From an uncultured Limosilactobacillus sp. (GTDB lineage Bacteria; Bacillota; Bacilli; Lactobacillales; Lactobacillaceae), in NCBI GenBank assembly GCA_944326735.1, contig CALVFC010000033.1, positions 1-11,619 of the forward strand: a stretch of 11,619 nucleotides of DNA, written 5' to 3'. Shown piece after piece: positions 1 to 8,530 of the stretch. A program made the translations under genes and the position numbers. The notes below the pieces were generated by a model. The model worked only from the letters and a program-made list of their open reading frames with translations, had not been told where the DNA came from and searched no databases. Numbering within the stretch: the first letter of the stretch is position 1; each line of letters begins with the position of its first letter.

Positions 1-451
1 GAAAGCCATTGATCATGAAGTGGACGGTTCACACGTTGAACTTGGTGTTGAGTTGACCCGTAAGTACAAGGAAAACAAGGTTGTCATTAACACAATTGCT
101 TCCCACCACGGTGACGTCCCTGCCGAATCAGTAATTGCTGCATTAGTGCAAGCGGCGGATGCTATTTCAGGTGCCCGTCCTGGTGCGCGGAGTGAATCGC
201 TTGAACAATATATTCAACGTCTGAAGAAATTAGAAAGTATTGCCAATGACCATAATGGTGTCGACCATAGCTATGCCATTCAAGCTGGTCGTGAATTACG
301 GGTAATTGTTAAGCCTAAGAAGATCTCGGACTTGCAAGCTACTGTTCTTTCTCATGACATCAAAAACGAGATTGAAAAGGAACTTGAATATCCTGGTCAT
401 ATTAAGGTCACGGTTATCCGCGAGGTACGTGCAGTGGATTATGCTAAATAA
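1..451 (+). CDS. rny: Ribonuclease Y, C-terminal part (5' end outside window)
   Basis: The reading frame enters at base 2 and gives 149 residues before the TAA at 449-451, so only the last third or less of a protein that is usually about 520 residues is present. RNase Y is a membrane-anchored endoribonuclease that starts bulk mRNA decay in Firmicutes. The visible part is the later half of the HD domain and the C-terminal extension. It includes the stretch TIASHHGD with its metal-domain histidines, the [20 protein letters not shown] helix region typical of RNase Y, the IQAGRE(L/V)RVIVKP segment, and the conserved ending [12 protein letters not shown]...AVDYAK. The upstream coiled coil, KH domain and HD dyad lie outside the window. 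A strong hairpin 50 bases downstream closes this unit, so rny appears to be transcribed separately from mutS. Identification is secure from the C-terminal signature. Confidence 0.96.
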   Translation, partial: KAIDHEVDGSHVELGVELTRKYKENKVVINTIASHHGDVPAESVIAALVQAADAISGARPGARSESLEQYIQRLKKLESIANDHNGVDHSYAIQAGRELRVIVKPKKISDLQATVLSHDIKNEIEKELEYPGHIKVTVIREVRAVDYAK

Positions 452-501
452 AGACATAATCACCAGTGAATCACTTTTTGTAAGATGAGTGCTCTTCACC
501 A

Positions 502-548
502 AGAAAGACTCCTAGCGTTCAAATTTAATGAATGCTAGGGGTCTTTCT
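502..548 (+). terminator. Long-stem intrinsic terminator after rny
   Basis: Bases 502-520 pair with 530-548 over 19 consecutive positions, with only two G-U wobbles (510/540 and 517/533) and a 9-base A/T-rich loop (521-529). The descending arm ends in GGGGTCTTTCT, so the U-rich part is inside the stem and no long T run follows. The hairpin lies 50 bases after the rny stop and about 70 bases before the mutS promoter, which fits termination of rny. Because the arms are A-rich on one side and T-rich on the other, it could also act on the opposite strand. Confidence 0.85.
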
Positions 549-582
549 AATCCATCGATATTATCGTTTGGCAAATTATTTC

Positions 583-605
583 TGGTGGAAATCACCATTT
601 ATGGT
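583..605 (+). promoter_or_regulatory. Overlapping inverted repeats across the mutS -35 region
   Basis: TGGTG (583-587) and CACCA (593-597) form a perfect 5-base inverted repeat around GAAAT. ACCAT (594-598) and ATGGT (601-605) form a second one that shares the CACCA half. Together they cover the place where the -35 box of the mutS promoter should lie. This could be an operator, but the arms are short and chance is a real alternative. Confidence 0.3.
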
Positions 606-621
606 TAAGACCGTTTATAAT
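593..621 (+). promoter_or_regulatory. Probable promoter for the mutS operon
   Basis: A perfect TATAAT box lies at 616-621, 30 bases before the mutS GTG, in an A/T-rich setting just after the rny terminator. The -35 position at a 17-base spacing (593-598, CACCAT) matches TTGACA poorly, so the promoter may be weak or activator-assisted. Transcription would start near 627-629 and give an untranslated leader of about 22 to 24 bases. It would serve mutS through yajC, because no other promoter or terminator is evident in that run. Confidence 0.6.
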
Positions 622-650
622 TAATAGGATAAATGAATGGGGTGAATTAA

Positions 651-3293
651 GTGGCAAAAAAATTAACGCCAATGATGGAACAGTATCAAAAGGTTAAAGA
701 TCAGTACCCAGATGCTTTCTTGTTTTACCGTTTAGGGGACTTTTACGAGCTCTTTAACGATGATGCCATCAAGGGGGCACAGTTACTCGAATTAACGCTT
801 ACCACCCGTAATCACAGTGCTAAGAACCCAATTCCAATGTGTGGTGTACCGCACCGGGCAGTTGATAACTATGTCGACGTTCTTATCGACAAGGGTTACA
901 AAGTGGCAATCTGCGAACAGATGGAAGACCCGAAAAAAGCAAAGGGAATGGTTAAACGCGCGGTAACAAGGTTAATCACCCCCGGAACGCAGATGGATTT
1001 AAATGGTGAGCAGGCACGTTCAAACAACTATCTGGCTGCTTTACAACAAAGTGACGACCAGTATAACCTGGCTTACACAGACCTATCTACCGGGGAACTA
1101 AAGACCACTAGTTTAACAACAAGCGATGCCGTCCTGAACGAGTTAATTAACCTGCAAACTAAAGAAATTGTGATTGACGATTCTGTTGCTGATGATATTA
1201 AGGACCAGTTGACGAAGCGTAATATTCTGCAATCTCGTCAGCCAACCATTTTGAAGAATTCCGAGATTTCTTACCTAAGTCAAGATCTAGATAATGATGG
1301 TGAAAAAGCAGTTGTCGCACTTCTGGTCTCATACCTGTTAACAACGCAGAAGCGGTCACTCGCCCACCTCCAAAAGGCGGTTGCATATCAACCAAGCTCC
1401 TTTATGAAGATTGACCACTATTCGAAGACGAACCTGGAACTGACTACCAACATGCGGAGTGGTAAACGTCAGGGGACTTTGGCTTGGCTTCTTGACGAGA
1501 CCAAAACGGCTATGGGTAGTCGTCTGTTGAAACGGTGGTTGGACCGGCCACTGATCGATGCTAATCAAATTACGGCTCGGCAGGATAAAGTCCAGGAACT
1601 ATTGGACCACTACTTTGAAAGAAATACCCTTCAGCAAGAGTTAATTAAGGTTTACGACCTGGAGCGCCTGGCTGGTCGGGTAGCCTACGGGAGTGTGAAT
1701 GGGCGTGACCTAATTCAATTAAAAACGTCACTTCAGCAGGTTCCTAAAATTCGCTACGTGCTAGATACACTTGATTCACCAGTGTTCGCGGATCTTGAGA
1801 AGCGACTGGACCCATTAGATGATATTGCCGGCCTTATTGATCAAGCCATTGTGGATGATCCTCCTATCTCGGTGACTGAGGGTGGGGTCATTAAGGACCA
1901 CTACAATGAGCAATTGGACCAGTACCGTGATGCCATGAATAATGGGAAACAGTGGATTGCCGACCTGCAAGCCCATGAACGTCAAGTCACGGGAGTCAAT
2001 AATCTGAAGATTGGCTACAACCACGTCTTTGGGTATTATATTGAGGTCACTAAAGTTAACCTGGATAAGATTCCCCGCGACCGGTATGAACGGAAACAAA
2101 CCCTGGTTAATGCTGAACGTTTTTCAACCCCTGAATTGAAGGAGAAAGAAGCGTTGATTTTAGGTGCCCAGGAGAAGTCAACGGCTCTCGAATATGACCT
2201 GTTCGTGAAGGTCCGTGAACAAGTTAAGAAAGAAATTAAACGCCTTCAAGTATTAGCAAGTGCCCTATCTGAACTGGATGTTTTACAAAGCTTCGCCGTT
2301 GTTTCGGAAGATTATCACTTTGTTCGTCCAAAGATGAATAATGGTCATGTTCTGAAGATCAAAGATGGCCGGCACCCAGTTGTCGAAAAATTTATGGGGC
2401 ATCAGGAATATGTTCCTAATGATGTGATGATGGATCAGTCTACCGACATTTTACTGATCACGGGACCCAACATGTCTGGTAAGAGTACCTATATGCGTCA
2501 ATTAGCATTAACGGCGATCATGGCCCAGATGGGGTGCTTTGTTCCGGCGAAGAGTGCTGAACTGCCAATCTTTGATCAAATTTTCACTCGGATTGGCGCG
2601 GCGGATGATCTGATCTCCGGTGAAAGTACCTTTATGGTCGAAATGATGGAAGCCAATAACGCTTTACTGCATGCGACTGACCGCAGTTTAATTCTCTTTG
2701 ATGAAATTGGCCGGGGGACAGCAACGTACGACGGAATGGCGTTGGCTCAAGCAATTATTGAGTACGTCCATAAGAATGTTCGGGCAAAGACGCTCTTTTC
2801 AACCCACTATCATGAATTGACCGCCCTTGAAGGGACACTCCCCCGTCTTAAGAATGTTCATGTTGGCGCTACTGAAAAGAATGGTGAGCTGGTCTTCCTC
2901 CACAAAGTTAGTGCTGGTCCCGCTGATAAGTCATACGGGATCCACGTTGCTAAGTTAGCGGGGATGCCCGAACCACTTCTCAAGCGAGCGGATAATATTT
3001 TGAAATCACTTGAAGGTAAGCAAGTTAAACTCCCTCAAGCTGAGGCCGAACATTCAAGTAAATCAGCTCCAGAAAACAAACCTGCAAAACAAACGGTCGC
3101 TGAACCTCAGCAAGCGGCACAACCCGTTGTGGAATCCAATGGCCAGTTAGAGCTGTTTGCTACACCTAAGAAACATAAGCTGAGTAATACCGATCAGCAG
3201 GTTATTAAACAGTTGAAAGAATTGAACTTGATGGGGATGACCCCAATGGAAGTTATGAATCAACTGTATCGCTGGCAACAAAAATTAAAGTAA
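651..3293 (+). CDS. mutS: DNA mismatch repair protein MutS
   Basis: MutS binds base mismatches and small loops behind the replication fork and recruits MutL. The 880-residue product has the normal full MutS layout. The N-terminal mismatch-binding domain carries the Phe-X-Glu wedge (F31-Y32-E33 in GDFYELF). Connector, lever and clamp domains follow to about residue 560. The C-terminal ABC-type ATPase has Walker [10 protein letters not shown] (605-613), Walker [10 protein letters not shown] (D684, E685) and the STHYHEL signature. A Gln/Ala/Pro-rich linker then leads to QLELF, which matches the beta-clamp binding motif known from Bacillus MutS, and to the short C-terminal dimerisation helices. 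The GTG start is chosen because GGGGTGA lies just upstream and the protein begins at the family position ([12 protein letters not shown]). It is the first gene of the repair operon, 11 bases before mutL. No truncation or frameshift is seen. Confidence 0.99.
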   Translation: MAKKLTPMMEQYQKVKDQYPDAFLFYRLGDFYELFNDDAIKGAQLLELTLTTRNHSAKNPIPMCGVPHRAVDNYVDVLIDKGYKVAICEQMEDPKKAKGMVKRAVTRLITPGTQMDLNGEQARSNNYLAALQQSDDQYNLAYTDLSTGELKTTSLTTSDAVLNELINLQTKEIVIDDSVADDIKDQLTKRNILQSRQPTILKNSEISYLSQDLDNDGEKAVVALLVSYLLTTQKRSLAHLQKAVAYQPSSFMKIDHYSKTNLELTTNMRSGKRQGTLAWLLDETKTAMGSRLLKRWLDRPLIDANQITARQDKVQELLDHYFERNTLQQELIKVYDLERLAGRVAYGSVNGRDLIQLKTSLQQVPKIRYVLDTLDSPVFADLEKRLDPLDDIAGLIDQAIVDDPPISVTEGGVIKDHYNEQLDQYRDAMNNGKQWIADLQAHERQVTGVNNLKIGYNHVFGYYIEVTKVNLDKIPRDRYERKQTLVNAERFSTPELKEKEALILGAQEKSTALEYDLFVKVREQVKKEIKRLQVLASALSELDVLQSFAVVSEDYHFVRPKMNNGHVLKIKDGRHPVVEKFMGHQEYVPNDVMMDQSTDILLITGPNMSGKSTYMRQLALTAIMAQMGCFVPAKSAELPIFDQIFTRIGAADDLISGESTFMVEMMEANNALLHATDRSLILFDEIGRGTATYDGMALAQAIIEYVHKNVRAKTLFSTHYHELTALEGTLPRLKNVHVGATEKNGELVFLHKVSAGPADKSYGIHVAKLAGMPEPLLKRADNILKSLEGKQVKLPQAEAEHSSKSAPENKPAKQTVAEPQQAAQPVVESNGQLELFATPKKHKLSNTDQQVIKQLKELNLMGMTPMEVMNQLYRWQQKLK

Positions 3294-3304
3294 GGTGAAC
3301 AGTT

Positions 3305-5293
3305 GTGGCAAAAATTCGTGAATTAGATAATGTCCTCGCTGACCAAATTGCTGCCGGTGAAGTGATTGAACGACCGGCGTCCATCGTTAAAGAATTGGTT
3401 GAAAACTCTTTGGATGCCGCTAGTCAACGGATTGACATCATCGTCGAAAATGCCGGACTGGACAGTATCCGGGTCATTGATGATGGTCAGGGAATTGCCG
3501 CTGACGAGATTGAGCTCGCTTTTAAACGGCACGCAACGAGTAAGATTGCTAACCGGCGTGACCTCTTTCGTGTTCGTACCATGGGCTTCCGTGGTGAGGC
3601 CTTACCCAGTATCGCCTCTGTAGCAGATGTCAAAATGACGACTGCCCAGGCGGAAACGACGGCGGGGGTCATGATTCACCTGCGTGGTGGTGAAACGTTG
3701 GCCAAGCAGCCCGCACCAGCCCGTCAAGGAACTGATGTCAAAGTAACGGAGCTATTTTTTAATACACCGGCCCGTCTGAAGTATTTGAAGTCACCACATA
3801 CTGAATTGGCGCGGATTACGGATATTGTGAACCGCCTGGCCTTAGCGAACCCGGGTGTTGCCTTTAGCCTCACTCATAACGGTAAAGAGCTCTTTCGGAC
3901 TGCCGGCAATGGTAAACTGCAGCAAGTGGTCGCGGCCATTTATGGTGTTCAAGTAGGGCGTAAAATGCTCGCTTTTGCTGGTGAGGATCCTGATTTCAAA
4001 ATTGATGGGCTAATCTCGCTTCCTGAATTAACGCGGTCTTCCCGTCAGTACATTACGATTACCATTAACCATCGTTATGTCCGCAACTTTGAATTGACTA
4101 AAGCCATCATTAACGGCTACCGTTCGAAGTTGATGGTCGGCCGTTATCCAGTTGCTGTTCTGAACATTCAGTTAGATCCAGTGCTGGTTGATGTTAACGT
4201 CCACCCGGCAAAACGAGAAGTCCGGTTGAGTAAGGAACCACAACTGGCCAAGTTAATTGCCGACGTCATTAACCAGCGAATTAGTCAAGAAAACCTGATC
4301 CCAGACGTTGATGCAGATCAATTTGGACCAACATCTGATCAAGTAGCGGCGCTGAACCAGCGATTGGCAGAACAAAGTCGTCCGTATCAGGTTGAACCGG
4401 TTGTTAGTGATCAGCCGCAACCACAAGAAACGTCACGATCTGGCGTGGCGGCCGCCGAGATGACGGATAGCCAACTGGGGGACCCGGTGATTATTCATAA
4501 TCAGGCGGATCTCACCAGTCCTGCAGTGACTGAGTTTGACCGTCGTTACGCGAATGAACCACCAGCATACCCGTTTGGTCAACCTGATGAACAGGCACCG
4601 GCTTCACAATCTCAAGCGCAAAACGTTGACCTAGATGTGCATGATAAGTTGGATGCTAACGAAAAACGGTTTCCAGAGCTCCAATACATTGGACAACTGC
4701 AGGGGACCTTTTTACTGGCCCAGGGTGGTGACGGTCTTTATATTATTGACCAACACGCAGCCCAAGAACGGATCAACTTTGAAAAATATCGGGCAGAAAT
4801 CGGCCAAGTATCTGATGACCAACAGACCTTCTTAGTGCCGCTGATTCTAAACTATTCTACGGTTGATGCATTGAAAATTACCCAACACCAAGATATCTTG
4901 GATAGTGTTGGTATTCATTTGGAATCATTTGGTCAAAACAGTTTCATCGTTCGTTCCCACCCAACCTGGTTTAAGGAAGGACAGGAAGAAGATACTGTTA
5001 AGGAAATGATTGCTTGGGTGATCAATGATGGTCACTTAACCGTGCAACAGTTTCGTATGAAGACGGCCATCATGATGAGTTGTAAACGTGCCATCAAGGC
5101 TAACCACCACCTGGATGACCGGGAAGCCAAAGCGCTGCTGAGACGCTTGCCACAGTGTGAAAACCCGTTTAATTGTCCCCACGGTCGACCGGTCACCGTT
5201 CATTTCAACGATACTGATCTCGAAAAGATGTTTAAGCGGATTCAAGATTCACACACTCCATATGCCGGTGATTTTGATGAACATGATTTTTAG
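3305..5293 (+). CDS. mutL: DNA mismatch repair endonuclease MutL
   Basis: MutL couples mismatch recognition by MutS to strand removal. The 662-residue protein starts at GTG with AAGGTGA six bases upstream. The N-terminal GHKL ATPase shows VKELVENSLDA (E30, N34), the DDGQGI box (59-64) and TMGFRGEALPS (92-102). A Gln/Pro/Ser-rich, probably disordered linker runs from about 333 to 450. The C-terminal domain has the endonuclease metal motif DQHA(x2)E(x4)E complete (D482, H484, E488, E493), plus SCKRAI (C593) and CPHGRP (624-629), which form the regulatory metal site. QTFLVP (507-512) resembles the clamp-binding site known from B. subtilis MutL. It is therefore a nicking MutL of the MutH-independent type. 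It sits 11 bases after mutS and 20 before ruvA and is presumably co-transcribed with both. Confidence 0.99.
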   Translation: MAKIRELDNVLADQIAAGEVIERPASIVKELVENSLDAASQRIDIIVENAGLDSIRVIDDGQGIAADEIELAFKRHATSKIANRRDLFRVRTMGFRGEALPSIASVADVKMTTAQAETTAGVMIHLRGGETLAKQPAPARQGTDVKVTELFFNTPARLKYLKSPHTELARITDIVNRLALANPGVAFSLTHNGKELFRTAGNGKLQQVVAAIYGVQVGRKMLAFAGEDPDFKIDGLISLPELTRSSRQYITITINHRYVRNFELTKAIINGYRSKLMVGRYPVAVLNIQLDPVLVDVNVHPAKREVRLSKEPQLAKLIADVINQRISQENLIPDVDADQFGPTSDQVAALNQRLAEQSRPYQVEPVVSDQPQPQETSRSGVAAAEMTDSQLGDPVIIHNQADLTSPAVTEFDRRYANEPPAYPFGQPDEQAPASQSQAQNVDLDVHDKLDANEKRFPELQYIGQLQGTFLLAQGGDGLYIIDQHAAQERINFEKYRAEIGQVSDDQQTFLVPLILNYSTVDALKITQHQDILDSVGIHLESFGQNSFIVRSHPTWFKEGQEEDTVKEMIAWVINDGHLTVQQFRMKTAIMMSCKRAIKANHHLDDREAKALLRRLPQCENPFNCPHGRPVTVHFNDTDLEKMFKRIQDSHTPYAGDFDEHDF

Positions 5294-5313
5294 ACCCATA
5301 AGGTGAGATAGTT

Positions 5314-5916
5314 ATGTATGAATATTTAATTGGACTAATCACGTTGGTCCAACCACGCTACATTGTGTTAGATGTCAATGGAGTGGGGTATCGCTTGCAG
5401 GTTGCGAACCCATATCGTTACCACGTCGATGCAGACAAAAAGATTAAGATGTTTGTCTATCAAGCAGTTCGTGATGATGACATTTCCCTATTTGGCTTCA
5501 ATGACCTGGACGAAAAGAACCTGTTTTTGCAGTTAAATAACGTTTCGGGAATTGGTCCTAAATCAGCCTTAGCGATTCTTGCCAATCCAGATCATCAGGG
5601 CTTAATTGACGCAATTGCTAACAATGATGTTGCGTACCTAACAAAGTTCCCGGGAATTGGTAAGAAGACCGCCTCACAGATTTGTTTAGATTTACGTGAC
5701 AAGTTGGCCAAGTTAAGCCGGACTGGTGATTTACTGGCATCGGCGGAACCAACAACCGCAGCTGGCGTAAACAGCGAATTAGCAGATGCCTTAGAAGCTC
5801 TGAAGGCCCTGGGCTACAAAGAACGTGATGTTAAGAAAGTCCAAAAGAAGCTGGAAAAAGAAACACCAACCTCGACTGAAGAATACTTACGAAACGCATT
5901 AAGAATCCTGAATTAG
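5314..5916 (+). CDS. ruvA: Holliday junction DNA helicase subunit RuvA
   Basis: RuvA is the tetrameric platform that binds four-way DNA junctions and loads RuvB rings for branch migration in recombinational repair. At 200 residues it has normal length. The N-terminal OB-fold ([20 protein letters not shown] and on to about residue 62) is followed by two helix-hairpin-helix motifs, VSGIGPKSA (77-85) and FPGIGKKTA (112-120), which contact the DNA backbone. A variable linker comes next, and the small RuvB-binding domain III covers about 150-200 ([18 protein letters not shown]). The ATG is preceded by AAGGTGAGA at six bases. It lies 20 bases after mutL and 11 before ruvB. I see no LexA-type box or separate promoter upstream, so expression probably follows mutS-mutL. 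Confidence 0.99.
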   Translation: MYEYLIGLITLVQPRYIVLDVNGVGYRLQVANPYRYHVDADKKIKMFVYQAVRDDDISLFGFNDLDEKNLFLQLNNVSGIGPKSALAILANPDHQGLIDAIANNDVAYLTKFPGIGKKTASQICLDLRDKLAKLSRTGDLLASAEPTTAAGVNSELADALEALKALGYKERDVKKVQKKLEKETPTSTEEYLRNALRILN

Positions 5917-5927
5917 GGGGAAGATGA

Positions 5928-6947
5928 ATGCCTGAACAAAATGACCACAATGTATTATCCAATCATTCGAATGGCCCGGAAGAAGATAATCTGGAATTAA
6001 CCCTTCGTCCACAATGGTTAAGTGAATACATTGGTCAGGAAAAAATTAAACATGAATTGCAGGTCTATATCGATGCTGCAAAGAAACGTGAAGAAGCGTT
6101 GGATCATGTTTTACTGTATGGTCCACCAGGCCTTGGTAAAACAACCCTTGCGATGGTGATTGCCCGTGAAATGGGTGTCAACATTAAGACGACCAGCGGC
6201 CCCGCAATTGAGAAGCCGGGTGATTTGGTGGCCCTCTTGAATGAACTCAAACCCGGTGATGTTCTCTTCATCGACGAAATTCACCGCTTACCGAAAGTGG
6301 TTGAAGAGATGCTCTATTCAGCCATGGAGGACTTCTATATTGATATTGTGGTTGGTGAAGGGCCAACTTCCCACCCTGTTCATTTCCCACTGCCACCATT
6401 TACTCTGATTGGGGCGACCACCCGGGCAGGGATGCTTTCTGCACCACTGCGGGATCGCTTTGGGATCATTGAACACATGAACTATTACAACCAGGATGAG
6501 TTAACGCAAATCATCTTCCGGTCAGCGCACATCTTTAATACTAAGATTGATGATGAAGGAGCTAAAGAGTTAGCTCTTCGTTCACGCGGAACCCCGCGGA
6601 TTGCTAACCGGCTGCTAAAACGTGTTCGTGACTTTGCCCAGGTGGCTGGCCAAACCACAATCGACTTGCCAGTCGTTCAGCGTTCACTCAAGTTATTAGC
6701 TGTTGATGATCGGGGATTAGATGAAGTCGATCGCAAGCTCCTGCTCACCATGATTAATTATTACCATGGTGGTCCGGTGGGCTTGAAGACAATTGCTGCT
6801 AATATTGGTGAGGAAACGAGTACGATTGAAGAAATGTATGAACCATACTTGCTGCAAATTGGCTACTTAACGCGGACAGCTCGTGGCCGTATCGTAACGG
6901 CAGCTGGATATCAACATTTAGGAATCCCTTATCCGGAGGAACGTTAA
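5928..6947 (+). CDS. ruvB: Holliday junction branch migration ATPase RuvB
   Basis: RuvB is the hexameric AAA+ motor that pumps DNA through RuvA-bound junctions. The 339-residue product is of normal length. It has an acidic, non-conserved N-terminal stretch, then the [13 protein letters not shown] entry, Walker [10 protein letters not shown] (65-73), Walker B FIDEIH (114-119), sensor 1 GATTR (162-166), the arginine-finger region PLRDRFG (173-179) and sensor 2 RGTPRIANR. The C-terminal winged-helix domain includes the conserved [17 protein letters not shown]. The start used has AGGGGG seven bases upstream; an overlapping out-of-frame ATG at 5924 is ignored. The stop is only two bases before the next gene, whose ribosome binding site lies inside the ruvB 3' end, so the two are likely translationally coupled. 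Confidence 0.99.
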   Translation: MPEQNDHNVLSNHSNGPEEDNLELTLRPQWLSEYIGQEKIKHELQVYIDAAKKREEALDHVLLYGPPGLGKTTLAMVIAREMGVNIKTTSGPAIEKPGDLVALLNELKPGDVLFIDEIHRLPKVVEEMLYSAMEDFYIDIVVGEGPTSHPVHFPLPPFTLIGATTRAGMLSAPLRDRFGIIEHMNYYNQDELTQIIFRSAHIFNTKIDDEGAKELALRSRGTPRIANRLLKRVRDFAQVAGQTTIDLPVVQRSLKLLAVDDRGLDEVDRKLLLTMINYYHGGPVGLKTIAANIGEETSTIEEMYEPYLLQIGYLTRTARGRIVTAAGYQHLGIPYPEER

Positions 6948-6949
6948 CA

Positions 6950-8002
6950 ATGGTCAGCTTTAAGGTTATTTCTACAGATGAACCCTTGAGAAAAGGACAA
7001 CTGGACCTTGGGCGGACGACTTTGACAACGCCAACGGTCATTCCGTCACTAGCGGCGTTAAAGTATTTGACCACTGGACAGCTTGAATCAATCGGCATTC
7101 GAACTTTATTTTTTGACCCCTTACGGCTAGCAATGACGATGAATAATATTCGCAATGTTGCCCAGATAATGGGTCTTAAACAAGCGTTAATTGCGACGTC
7201 GGGCGCGGCTACAGCATATTCACTTGCCAAGCCCCGCGGACGCAAAAAAGATGGCGTTAATTTTCACCGCCCGGATAACAATCAGTTAGTTCACTACACA
7301 CCGGTAAGCGCCCACCAGCTGCAAGTTAAGTTGGGGGCAACCTTAGGTGAGGCCCTTTCCCGTGATGAAAACTACTATGCTCCGGTAGATGACCTCGTTG
7401 CCGCTACCCAGCAGACCGGCGAATGGTTAAAGACAATGTCAGAAGAATCATCGTTATTGGCCCCCATTGTTGGCGGAGGTCTCAAAAAACTGCGCGCCAT
7501 GAGCTTGGCCGGCGTACCAGGAAATGTAATTGGCTACAGTATTCAGCAATTGGCAGACATTGATGATGACGATGAACTCCGGCGGATACTGCAGCAAATT
7601 ATGCCGGAATTGCTTACCGGCAAATTGCGGCTGGCCCGGGTTGGCAATTCAGCCGCCAATGTAATGACAGCACTTGGCGGGGGAATTGACCTTGTCCAAA
7701 GCGATGCGGCGTTAATTGCTGCTCGGCATGGCATCGCTTGGACTGACAACCACGACCTTGTTTTATCTAAGGCTCATTTTGCAGGTGATGCGCGCCCAAT
7801 TAGCAGTAGTTGCCCATGTCCGGTATGTAATGGATGCTACTCACGACAGAGTATTCACTATCTTCTCGAGCAGTCTGCTCCACTAGCTACTAGTCTTTTA
7901 TTCGAACATAATCTGGCATTGCAAAATGCTAAAAGCAAACGTCTGCAACAGGCAATTGACGATGGTCAAGGCACAACCTGGGTTGAGCGTTATGGCGGTT
8001 AG
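6950..8002 (+). CDS. Divergent tRNA-guanine transglycosylase family protein, probably not catalytic as a standard TGT
   Basis: The 350-residue product aligns by eye with bacterial TGT along its length. The clearest region is C-terminal: Cys288, Cys290, Cys293 and His320 (in EHN) reproduce the zinc site CxCx2C...H, followed by a family-like helix and ending. The core is eroded. The DSGGFQ motif with the first catalytic Asp becomes TSGAAT (83-88). The Asp of the MAFDEC region becomes Ser137. The Gln of the QGG loop becomes Val174. GGLxVGE is lost. The nucleophile in VDMFDCVLPTR falls on Gln250 in IDLVQSD. A basic patch, KPRGRKK, occupies 94-100. The frame is intact and starts at ATG two bases after ruvB, with GGAGGA inside the ruvB end. 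In related bacteria queA-tgt-yajC is common here; no queA is present. It is likely a former tgt that is repurposed or decaying, perhaps a non-catalytic partner like eukaryotic QTRT2. Function is unknown; family membership is fairly sure. Confidence 0.85.
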   Translation: MVSFKVISTDEPLRKGQLDLGRTTLTTPTVIPSLAALKYLTTGQLESIGIRTLFFDPLRLAMTMNNIRNVAQIMGLKQALIATSGAATAYSLAKPRGRKKDGVNFHRPDNNQLVHYTPVSAHQLQVKLGATLGEALSRDENYYAPVDDLVAATQQTGEWLKTMSEESSLLAPIVGGGLKKLRAMSLAGVPGNVIGYSIQQLADIDDDDELRRILQQIMPELLTGKLRLARVGNSAANVMTALGGGIDLVQSDAALIAARHGIAWTDNHDLVLSKAHFAGDARPISSSCPCPVCNGCYSRQSIHYLLEQSAPLATSLLFEHNLALQNAKSKRLQQAIDDGQGTTWVERYGG

Positions 8003-8029
8003 GATGCGGCTAGCTTTTTAAGGTAAATT

Positions 8030-8509
8030 TTGGTAAAGTTAAACATGAACTTTTTTGAAGGGATGGATATTCAAGTGAATGGATTAAGTTTTATTAATGC
8101 TGGTGCTGCCAGTGCAGCCAGCAGCTACTCAAGTATCATTTTAATTGTTTTAATGATTGCCTTGATGTACTTCTTTATGATTCGCCCACAACAAAAGCAA
8201 CGGAAGCAACACCAAGATATGATGAGTCAATTGCACAAGGGCGATGAAGTCGTTACGATTGGCCGGATGCACGGTAAGATCGATTCAATTAATCGTGAAG
8301 ACAAGACGGTCACCCTGGACTGTGAAGGTATTTACCTGACCTTTGATATGGTTGCCATTGCCCGGGTTGTTAAGTCAGCAGACCAACCAGCTGCGACGGC
8401 AGATAAGCCCGCTGCTAGCGATGCACCAAAGGAAGAAACACCAGCCAGTGATTCTGCTGCTGATGAAGCCGATAATAGTGAAAAGGATAACGATAATTCC
8501 GAAAAGTAA
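8030..8509 (+). CDS. yajC: Preprotein translocase accessory subunit YajC
   Basis: YajC is a small single-span membrane protein that associates with SecDF and the SecYEG translocon. The hydrophobic segment SSIILIVLMIALMYFFM is followed directly by the diagnostic IRPQQKQRKQHQDMM and the cytoplasmic domain LHKGDEVVTIGRMHGKIDSI. The last 45 or so residues are an Ala/Asp/Glu/Ser/Lys-rich acidic tail of low complexity, common in lactobacillar YajC. The start is uncertain. TTG 8030 has TAAGG six bases upstream. ATG 8045 has no good site. GTG 8075 has GAAGGGATGG before it and would give a 144-residue protein beginning close to the usual family start. The 5' boundary may thus be 45 bases too far upstream. 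It is the last gene of the mutS run, 27 bases after the TGT-like gene. Confidence 0.95.
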   Translation: MVKLNMNFFEGMDIQVNGLSFINAGAASAASSYSSIILIVLMIALMYFFMIRPQQKQRKQHQDMMSQLHKGDEVVTIGRMHGKIDSINREDKTVTLDCEGIYLTFDMVAIARVVKSADQPAATADKPAASDAPKEETPASDSAADEADNSEKDNDNSEK

Positions 8510-8530
8510 TTGACACTGTTCTGAAAACGT

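Noticed and set aside
465..480. AGTGA-A-TCACT followed by T5 just after rny, as a terminator
   Set aside because: The centre is a single base, too tight for an RNA hairpin loop, and the much stronger hairpin at 502-548 explains termination.
568..573. TTGGCA as a -35 box for mutS
   Set aside because: It matches the consensus at five of six positions, but no -10 lies at 16-18 bases; the TATAAT at 616 is too far away.
4300..4660. The Gln/Pro-rich stretch in MutL as a repeat or inserted sequence
   Set aside because: Variable, low-complexity linkers between the ATPase and endonuclease domains are normal in MutL, and no tandem unit is seen.
5294..5313. A possible SOS (LexA) box before ruvA
   Set aside because: The 20-base gap holds only the ribosome binding site; no GAAC-N4-GTTC-type palindrome is present here or upstream of mutS.
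6799..7245. A 148-codon open frame on the - strand across the ruvB end and the TGT-like gene
   Set aside because: It lies wholly antisense to conserved coding sequence, has no recognisable domain, and open frames of this size arise by chance opposite genes with this codon use.
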